From the NCBI GenBank assembly GCA_022559845.1, contig CM040121.1, positions 511,170,566-511,234,565 of the forward strand: 64,000 bases of DNA, given 5' to 3'. The notes beneath the pieces are model-generated. The model searched no databases. It was given only the letters and a program-made list of their open reading frames with translations, and had not been told where the DNA came from. Source of the stretch: Amorphophallus konjac. Taxonomy: Eukaryota > Streptophyta > Magnoliopsida > Alismatales > Araceae. Both the position numbers and the translations under genes were made by a program. Of this stretch, positions 56,175-64,000 are shown piece after piece. Every line of letters begins with the position of its first letter. The stretch's first letter is position 1.

Positions 56175-56894
56175 CGAGCCTTCTTCCACAGATGAAGTGA
56201 GATCGAAGTTGAGAGAGTAGAAGCTGTGAAGAAAAAGCAGAGTGCAAAGAGGTCTTCGATCCAGTGAAGAAAAGAAAGAAAAGAAGAGAGCAGAGAAGAG
56301 AGTGAGAGCAGAAGAAGGAAAAGAGAGAGATAGTGCTCGTGAGAAGTGAGAAGAAAGAGAGAAGAAAGAGAAGCAGAAAGAAGAGGAAGATAAGAAGAGG
56401 AGGAGAGAGTCTATTGAAGATCAGTTTAGTCTATTCGTGGATCAAATCCAGAACGACTATGCTCATTGAGAGTTACATCTCTTGTGTTTCATTTCCAGCT
56501 TTTGTTGCTGTGCTTTTTATGTTTCTTTATTTTTTCTTTTGTTTCTTTGGTTAGCCTTGTTCTTCCGATTGCCCTGCTGGGGATCGGGTTCCTCCTATGG
56601 ATTCAGGAGAAGGGAGACTTGTCTCCGGTTCTTGGCTTGTGGCTTGCAAATCCAGGGGTCCCTCCGGTTGGAGGAAGAGAGGTCTGTGACCTCTGGTTGC
56701 TGGTGACTGGGAGTCACTAGCGGGTTCCCTCCTGGTCTGGAGGAAGAGAGACTTCGGTCTCTGGTTTCCAAGTGGCTGGGAGTCACTTGGGGTGTCCCTC
56801 CGGTTGGGAGGAAGTGGGGAGGCTGTTCCCCTGGTCAAGCTGTGTGGCAGAACTTGTTCGCAGACTGAGTCTGCAGTTTCTAGCTGTGTGCTAG

Positions 56895-56962
56895 TGGAAG
56901 CCTCACTCCGGTTGGGAGTGAGGGGTGGATGTAGGTCTTGGTGACCGAACCACCTAAAAATC
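56895..56962 (+). other. U5-type hairpin module, element D
   Basis: CCTCACTCC-loop-GGAGTGAGG followed by 'ggtggatgtagg' and 'accgaaccacctaaaaa'. It has the longest stem (nine pairs) of the five copies. Confidence 0.65.
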
Positions 56963-57209
56963 TGTTGTGCTGTGTGATTGACCTTGTGCGCTTGTTCCTT
57001 GTCTTCTACCACCCTTCACAGGTTGCCTTGAGCTCTATTGTTTCTATCGGTACTGCTTCCGCTAGGTGATCTTTTTGGCGCGCCTAACATATTTGCTCAA
57101 TTGATTGAGCCGTCTGTGTTTTAGTTCCGCATATTATTTGAGCAAAAAGTTTGTTAAGGGCAGGATTCATTCACCCCCCCTCTGAATCCGGGCCTAGCAC
57201 CCTAACAAT

Positions 57210-57221
57210 TGGTATCAGAGC
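57210..57221 (+). other. Primer binding site of element D
   Basis: TGGTATCAGAGC, two bases after the LTR end at 57207. Confidence 0.95.
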
Positions 57222-57331
57222 GGTGTCTGCTTAGAAGGTCCAGCGACCTGCAGATCCGATCCTACTGTCTTCGGTGCTAATTTGTTTTTAGTGCATCAAT
57301 ATTCCTATTGCATTAATCTGATTTGTTTTGA

Positions 57332-59916
57332 ATGGCTAGTTGTCCACCCGTCTTTAGTGGTTCTGCTTTCAGTCAATGGCACAGTGCTTTGCGTGCTTAT
57401 GTTAAATCTGTTGATCCAGATCTGTGGAAATTAATTTCACAAGGTCCTCACACATTACCAACGAAAGTATTCAAATGGACCGACTGACACAGATCAAAGG
57501 ATGGAGAAAATCAGAAAGCCTTTAATCTGATGAAAGCAGCTACTGACAGAGCCTTATGGTCTTGCCTTCATGATTGCAGGTCTGCTAAAGACATTCTGGA
57601 TATACTGAAGCGAACTCAGATAAAAAATGAGGACAGCTGCATGATGGCTGACAGAAATAATCAAGGCAGCAGTCAAGATGAAGATGATGATGATGATGAG
57701 GTAAATCCCTTTAAAAACTATACTTTAGATGATTGGGAAAATGCATATGCTGAATTGTTAGAGTCACATGAGAGCTTAAGAAGTTAGTATAAAAAATTGA
57801 AGAAGAGTAGTAGGTCAGACAATTTAAATGTCGATTGTAAAAATTGTGCTGAACTGAAAAATGTTCTTGATGCTAGTATGTCTGATACTCAAATGCTGAA
57901 GAAATAAATTTCATTGCTAAAAATTGAAAATCAAGATCATGTAAAAGAAATCTCTGAACTTGAAAAGAAACTTAGCCTAGCTAGTCATGATTCTGTTCAG
58001 AGTAAGGATTTGCTGAAAGAATTTGAATGTGTTAAGTTTGAATTGAACAAGCTGAAATATGAAAATGATTCTCTCAGAAAACTCTCCAAAGAAGATGAAG
58101 AAAAATTAGAGAAACTTAAACAGGAGAACACATTGCTGACTGAAAAATTTGAAGCCATCAAATCTGTAAATGTGGAATTACAAAAAAATATTGAAAAGAA
58201 GGAAAATGATTTGAAGGAATTTAAGGCTGGAAGAAAACTTGAAACTAACTCAGAAGATCGGACTTTAATAAATGAGTTAATTCAAAATGATAAGCTTAAG
58301 GAAGAAAATGAGAAGTTAAAAATGATGAACTCCACTATGTCTGAGAGACTGCTAGCCTTAGAAAGAGAAAAAAGTGTTTGTATTGAAGACCCTGAGAAAC
58401 TGAGCAATCTGGAATAAGAAATTAAAAAATACAAAACAGCTAATAAAGTTTTGAATGAAACTATGAATTGCAGTGAGCAAGAGATTGCCAGTTATGAGCT
58501 ACACATTTCCTCTCAAGAAAAAGAAATTCAGGATTTAAAAAACTCTTGTCTAAATTTGTGAGTGGGCAAGATAATCTGAACAAACTGCTGGGAGTAAAAG
58601 TAAATTTTCAGAAGGAGGGGTTAGGTTATAATCCTGTAAATAAAAAGAATTTTGAAAATAAAATTCATACATCTTTTGTTGCTAGCTCTACTTCTCACAC
58701 TTCTCAGAAGCCCACTGTTCAGAAAAAGCTGGGAACAAAGATTAATTTTAAGAAAGAAGGACTGGGTTACAGTCCAGTCATGAGGAAGGTTGATGGAGCC
58801 AACCTGAAAACTATTTTTGTTAAATCTTCTGAACAGGAAGAGCCTTCTACTTCATCTCCAACTCAGTACAAGGCTAAGAAAACAGAAAAATAGGATAACA
58901 ATCAGAAAAAGGTTGAAAACATCAAGAAAAAGACTGATCTCAAGTATGTGGAAAAAGTGCATGCTGTTCATCAAAAGAACAAAAAGGTTCCTGCCACTTC
59001 ACTGCATGATGTTCAAAAATCATCCACGCACATATACACACATGCATACAAACAGAAAACTTCATGCCATTACTGTCATAAACCTGGTCATTTGATGCAT
59101 GAATGTAGATTGATGGAAAAGGATGATCTGAGTGCTAGAAAATATCATGATAAAAATCTTTCATCTCAGAAAAGGAAAATTGAGTGTTTCCATTGTGATA
59201 AATTAGGACACAAAATTTCACAATGCTGGTTTGTTAGTGATAAGAATAGATTTCATGCGAGCAATCATGCTGTTAACAAGAACAAATCTGTTTCAAAGAA
59301 CCAGCACATCATATGTTCTAGTTGCAACAAAATTGGTCACAAGGCCTCTGAATGCTGGTCAGGTTCTTTTAGAAGAAATTCTCTCAATTGCTCTCACTGT
59401 GGAAAGCATGGCCACACAGTCAAGGACTGTTGGCATGCTTAGGGTAGAAAATTCAATTCTAAAACTGTTAAATTCCCTGCCATTAACAGAAAATCTCTTG
59501 CATGCTATCACTGTGGGAAGCCAGGCCATAGAGCTGCTGAATGTTGGCTGGCCGGTTTTAGTAAACAGAATTTTAATTTTGTCAACAACAAAAAATTTCA
59601 TGCATATGCACATGGATTTCATGCTAACAAGAATGTGCATAGATTAAATCTGAAATCTGGTGCATCTTACTATCATTATAGTAAACAGAACTCTCTCTCT
59701 GCCAATAAACTCTATGACAACAGTAATGTGCATAAGAAGAATTTGAAATCTGCTAATTCATGTCATTACTGTGGTCAAATTGGTCATTCAATGAATAATT
59801 GCTACTTGATGAAATCTGATGACCATGCTGCTAGAAATGTGCTGAGAAAACCTGCTAGGAGTAATACTGTCATGTCAGGACCCAAGACTTCTTGGGTGCC
59901 TATTTGTGTAAAATAG
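57332..59916 (+). pseudogene. gag: Gag of element D: Copia gag, coiled coil, six zinc knuckles (broken)
   Basis: ATG at 57332 starts a Copia-type gag (FSGSAFSQWHSALRAYV). A long coiled coil (57914-58530) and two copies of a short motif, NFQKEGLGYNPV (near 58610) and NFKKEGLGYSPV (near 58745), follow. Six CCHC knuckles come next: CHYCHKPGHLMHEC (59065), CFHCDKLGHKISQC, CSSCNKIGHKASEC, CSHCGKHGHTVKDC, CYHCGKPGHRAAEC and CHYCGQIGHSMNNC (to about 59805). The end GPKTSWVPI parallels GPKKAWVPK of element A. Stops: 57485-57487, 57785-57787, 57905-57907, 58415-58417, 58891-58893 and 59440-59442; one shift near 58545. All six knuckles keep C-C-H-C although the frame is dead. Confidence 0.9.
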
Positions 59917-62410
59917 TTTGCTAACCTGCAGGTGTGCCTTGGAAGCTGAAGAATAAAAGGGGTTAATAAACCAAGGCACCCAAGTTGATAAACCCCATTC
60001 TCACACTGTTCAGGTAAATTCTCTGCATTTCCTGTTTTGAAACTCATTACATATCTTGGTTGATGTGTCCATGCATAATTGCTATTTTTTTTCTGCATAG
60101 CATATTCACTCTTCATCTGCATTGTCTAAATTGAAGCCTCTGAACTCTCCTCAACTGAAATTTATGCTTTGGACACTATGAGTATTCACATCTCTCAATG
60201 CTCATACTATTTTGTCTGTTTAAATCTAAACTGCATATGAATGTTGTTGAAATCTGTCTGTTGCATAGTTCATTGAAAATCTGAATTGCATATAGGACTG
60301 CATATTGAATTATCATGATTGACCTCAATGGTATATAAATGGTAAGCTACCAAAAGGTAGGAAAATCTGTCTGGAGGTTCTTACTATGTGTGAGGTGGTC
60401 TTTTAGACCAAGTGCTCTGCCTAGTACCATGGGTCACTTTGCTAATAGGACAGTCTGATTGTGCACAAGTCACAATATCATTTGGAATCATATGTTCAGT
60501 TTTCAGTGCAAACATTGTATGTTTTCAGGGGGAGTTAGTTGCATATCTTTGCATAGCATTCAATGTTGAGTCTTTACATGTCCTTGCATACATATAGTGC
60601 ATTGCTATTTCCTTATATTGAAAATGCCAAAAAGAGAGTTTGAATGCATATTGTGAGGGGGAGTCAATGCATTGCATATAGGTTGTCAAATGCATACATT
60701 TGTCAGAATTCATTGCATATCCTTTCTTATTGATTTTATTGACAAACCTTGATCATATTCTGAAAACTTTGAGCTTCACAATCTCTCTTAACAATTGGTA
60801 TTTCTCCTATCAATTGGAATCATTTGGGTTCAAAATTCTATCAGTCTCTCATGAAGATTTCAATGGACTATCTCGATCATAAATCTGAAAACTCTTGAAC
60901 TAGAAATCTTCTATTATATATTTTTATGAATGTCTGAAATAACTCATGTGGTTTAAGTTTAATGTATTCATGGAGTTTGACTTTAAAATCTCTTAAAAAT
61001 ATCTGAAGCATGTTTTAATAAACCTTAACCATCTATTTCATGCTGTATCTTGTAAAATCTTCTGAAATCTACATTATTAAATTCATGGCTTTAATTGGTT
61101 AAGTACATGAAATTATTATTGACTTGAAGCAAATGAAATTGTCTGAAATGTCTAAAGGGTAAATAGTTGTCAGAGCAATGACTTTGGTCACTGAGAAACC
61201 ATGTCCAAAGGATTGTGTCATGAGGTGCCTAGTTAACTCTGCAAAATAAAAATTGATTGTTAAATCAGGTAGAGCAATGACATGCACACTGAGAAATACA
61301 ACTCACTCATCCAGAAATGATTTGGAATGTGTCATGATGTGTAAATGCTACCTCTGTTCATATAAAGCATGACTGTTAGTCACACTAAGTGCTTAGGGAT
61401 ATTGGCCTCTAATCAAGGTATATCCTCTAGTTACAAGGTGTGCACTGAACTAGAGTGCTCGTAAAATTTGTAGCATGGAAAATTGTTGAACAAATTGAAA
61501 TATCTGAATATTGATGTTAAAATCAAATTGCTACAACCCTAGACAAAATCTCATATGACTTCATAATTGCTTAATCTCAATACTAATGCATGTAATTCCG
61601 AAAGAAGTCAATAAATTTGATTGTGTAAGAAAAAGGGAGATTAATCAAGATAAATATGAGGGCTTGGTTCATTTTTATTAAACTGTGGTTTTAGATATCA
61701 ATACAGAATTTTATTGACAAACTTAGCATACATCATGTTTAAACCATGTTGAACAATAAAATTCATTCATAAGCCCTTATAATTGAAGATTTTGAAAAAC
61801 TATGATTTAGATTTATGAGATTGATATCTCTCTGAAAATCTGACTGAATTTCTTGTGAATGGAGCTTCTTTGAAAGTCTATTAATTGAAACTCTTCTGCT
61901 CATTGTCTTTGATTCATTGACCTGAACTTATCTTTGAACTGCCTCTATGGTCTTCTTCTCGACAATATCTTTGGGTGTCATGCATCACTTGCATATCAAT
62001 TGGCATCTATTCAGGGGGAGCATTCCTTGTCATAATGAATCATGTTCATATCATTTGTGACCTTGCATTCATATACTTAGGGGGAAGTATTGCATTTCTT
62101 GTTGCATCTGCATTTCTGCATTTACCCCTTCCCATGGCTCATCTTGATTATACCAAATGAGGGAGATTGTTTGTCAAAAAGGGGGAGATTTTCATTCAAT
62201 CATTGCATGCTGGCTTCTTTTGATCATCTCTAACTAATGACTTTTTGCTGAAACTCTTAAAGGGGGAGAATTGTGTTCTTACAAAAGGGAAAATTTAACT
62301 GAATTTTTATACATGCTTCAACTTCTCAAACTATTTTTCTTTTTGATGAAGTCAAAGGGGGAGAATAGTTTGTGTCATCAACATTACTCACAGCATAGTA
62401 TTGCCATCAT
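59917..62410 (+). other. Noncoding 3' part of element D with repeated PPT-like tracts
   Basis: No pol, envelope or other gene is recognised; the longest ORF is about 60 codons. PPT-like tracts with five G (gggggag or ggggga) occur near 60530, 60657, 62014, 62079, 62177, 62263 and 62357. Module M is at 60330-60428. A short stretch after gag ('gtgtgccttggaa...aaaggggttaataa') matches element A just downstream of LTR E. Confidence 0.75.
60330..60428 (+). other. Module M, copy in element D (99 nt)
   Basis: GGTATATAAATGG ... GAGGTGGTCTTTTAGACC ... CTAGTACC. The loop of the internal hairpin differs from the other copies (TTTTA instead of TTCG or TTC) while the stem GGTC/GACC is kept. Confidence 0.7.
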
Positions 62411-62425
62411 CAAAAAGGGGGAGAT
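62411..62425 (+). other. Polypurine tract of element D
   Basis: caaaaagggggagat directly before the 3' LTR start TGTTGTGCC at 62426. The same tract stands before the 3' LTR of A. Confidence 0.92.
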
Positions 62426-64000
62426 TGTTGTGCCTCTGTGATTTTGATGATGGCTGTGGTTTTGATGATTGACTTTTGATGTGTGTTAATCACTGTGAGT
62501 CATCTTGCTGTGTGAGTCATCATGTTGATATTCAGTCACTTTCTGTTCATAATGCAGTCTTTTTCAAATGTTCAGTCAAGCATTGCATATTCTGATGTTC
62601 AGTCTGATTATCAAAGCATTGTATTGATGTTCAGTTAGTTTAACAGATTTAAAGCATTGCATGTTTTATGTTAGTCATTTTATCTGCTGCATAAAGCATG
62701 TTCAGTTATGCTGTCTGTTTGTGCAAGTCTACACATCCTATTTGGTCGCTCTCCAAGTATATACACTGCCAGCACACACGTACAAACTATCTTCATGTGA
62801 AGTCTTCACATCGACTGTTCATGCAAAGTCTAGACATTCGATCAAGTTTGTACACTGGTCTTGGGATATGGATTCATAAAGTACATACACTCTTCGGTTG
62901 ACTTCAACTGAAGTATGTACATCGGCATGCATTGCATCAAGTGTATACATTGGGTCATTCATTCACTGTAGAGTCTACACATTGCTGGGTCTTATTCAAT
63001 GTCTTCATGCATTCATCAAGTCTATACGCTGGAAGACAAAGTCTATACAGCGTCAACTCATTGGGCTGCAGCGTCAACTCAGCAAGTCTATACATCCTCA
63101 GTTGAACGTAAAGTATATACGTTGCAGCGTCAACTCATTGGGCTGCAGCGTCAACTCAGCAAGTATGCACATCGCCTCATTTCTTCAAAGTCTATACGCT
63201 GGATCGTCTTTCTTAGCGTCTTCATATTCGAAGTCCATACATTGGTCTTCACCTAAAGTCTGTACATCACTGTAGCTGCATCGTCTCATGCAGCGTCTCA
63301 TGCAAGTCTGTACAGCCTTTGCGTTTCAAAGTCCATTCGTTGCACTCTCAAGACTGTACAGCCGTTTGCATTTCATGAAGTCTGTACACTGCATCGTCTC
63401 TCAAGCATTCAAAGCCCATGCATTGAAGTCGAAGTCTGTACAGCCGGTCCGTCTTGTTCAGCGTCTTAGTGCATTCAAAGTCTGTACAGCGTCCGTCTCA
63501 GCCAGCGTCTCATGCTGCGTCTTAGGCAAGTCTGTACATCGCCTTCAGACTTTCAAGTCTATACACACCATGCTCATTCAAGTCTATACATCCACAGTGT
63601 AACTTCAAAGTCTGAACATTGTCTCACAGTTCCAAGTCTATACACTGGACTGTGCTCTCAAAGTCTGTACATTGCCTTCAAGGCACCAAGTCTATACACT
63701 CTCCTGTTCACATCTCTGTGAAGTCTATACATTGCTGATCGAACGTAAGTCCATACATTCCAACCTTTTCCTACGTTCGTTGCTTTGGCTTCACTCCAAG
63801 TCTATACATTGGACTGCCAGTCTTTACCTACGTTCAGAGTCTCAAGTCTATACAGTGGTAAAGTCTGCACATTGTGCTTTGAAGCTCAAAGTCTGTACAT
63901 TGGCTTCACATCTGCAAGTCTGTACATTGGTTCAGATTTTTCAAGTCTATACACTGGCTTATTCTTCAAGTATATACAGCCTGTCTTCACGTTCTAAGTC
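62426..64000 (+). repeat. 3' LTR of element D (cut by window edge)
   Basis: Aligns with 54030-55604 from the first base with about 25 differences, including the same spaced repeats and the same local duplication. Confidence 0.95.

Larger units (their letters stand above)
54030..57207 (+). repeat. 5' LTR of element D
   Basis: TGTTGGTCCTCTG ... cctaaca. U3 (to about 56165) is dominated by spaced repeats. TATATATA lies at 56167-56174, and the U5-type hairpin at 56895-56962 (stem CCTCACTCC/GGAGTGAGG). A C-rich end 'cattcaccccccctctgaat' matches the ends of LTRs A, E, H and I. Confidence 0.95.
54030..64000 (+). mobile_element. Element D: young SIRE-like Copia element without pol (3' LTR cut by window edge)
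   Basis: 5' LTR 54030-57207 (3178 bp), PBS 57210-57221, gag 57332-59916, a 2.5-kb noncoding 3' part, PPT 62411-62425 and 3' LTR from 62426 to beyond the window. The two LTRs differ by about 25 bases over 1575 bp compared by eye (about 98% identical), so the insertion is recent. Yet gag has several stops and a frame shift, and there is no pol at all. It therefore moved with proteins of other elements. The full element should be about 11.6 kb, ending near 65600 in this numbering. Confidence 0.93.

Noticed and set aside
57210..57221. tRNA gene fragments (TGGTATCAGAGC at several sites)
   Set aside because: Each lies two or three bases inside an LTR end, so these are primer binding sites.
61975..62160. 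Membrane-protein-like ORF in the 3' part of D, possible envelope remnant
   Set aside because: Only 61 codons of AT-rich sequence, overlapping a PPT-like tract, with no matching ORF in element A.

Overview
This window is plant (angiosperm) repeat DNA. I see no host gene, rRNA gene, tRNA gene or CRISPR array. Everything recognisable is long terminal repeat (LTR) retrotransposon sequence nested to several depths, as in heterochromatin of a repeat-rich genome. The sequence does not let me name the species. Five elements show a primer binding site (PBS). Four of these (A, B, C, D) carry the same 12-base site matching the 3' end of plant initiator Met tRNA, TGGTATCAGAGC. LTR boundaries (TG...CA), PBSs, polypurine tracts (PPTs) and target site duplications (TSDs) allow most junctions to be placed to the base.

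Layout from left to right. (1) 1-27651: one very large Ty3/Gypsy element on the minus strand, of the Tat/Retand type. Its 5' LTR is 23903-27651. A decayed gag-pro-pol frame runs leftward to 5078. Four tandem-repeat fields fill 1446-5070, and a plus-strand antisense ORF with a coiled coil occupies 1-966. Two elements sit inside it: a complete pol-less element C (10916-18145, TSD agttg) and a solo Copia-type LTR I (5996 to about 8157). (2) 27652-37521: element A, a SIRE-like, pol-less Copia element on the minus strand. Its 3' LTR is cut by the Tat element after 262 bp, and its 3' region holds a further LTR, E (30533-32451). (3) 37522-44964: element B, a plus-strand element with a Gypsy-type gag and no pol. 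Its left LTR was hit by A, and its gag was split by solo LTR J (39785-41047, TSD gcggg). (4) 44965-45424: the 3' end of an older SIRE-like element F, interrupted by LTR H (45425-47730). (5) 47731-54029: a decayed plus-strand Gypsy element G and other repeat-rich debris. (6) 54030-64000: element D, a young pol-less SIRE-like element with 3.18-kb LTRs; its 3' LTR runs off the window.

The insertion order on the left side reads F, then B into F, A into B, Tat into A, then C and I into Tat. This predicts what lies beyond the left edge.

The most interesting signals lie in noncoding parts. A module of about 100 nt is shared by A, D and the Tat LTR. Palindromes centred on GTCGAC have different flanking bases in each LTR family but stay palindromic. 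A hairpin shared by five LTRs shows compensatory changes. LTRs are loaded with regularly spaced short repeats. The gag genes of A and D carry arrays of five and six zinc knuckles. All elements with visible internal regions except Tat and the fragment G lack any recognisable pol, so they probably depended on enzymes supplied in trans.
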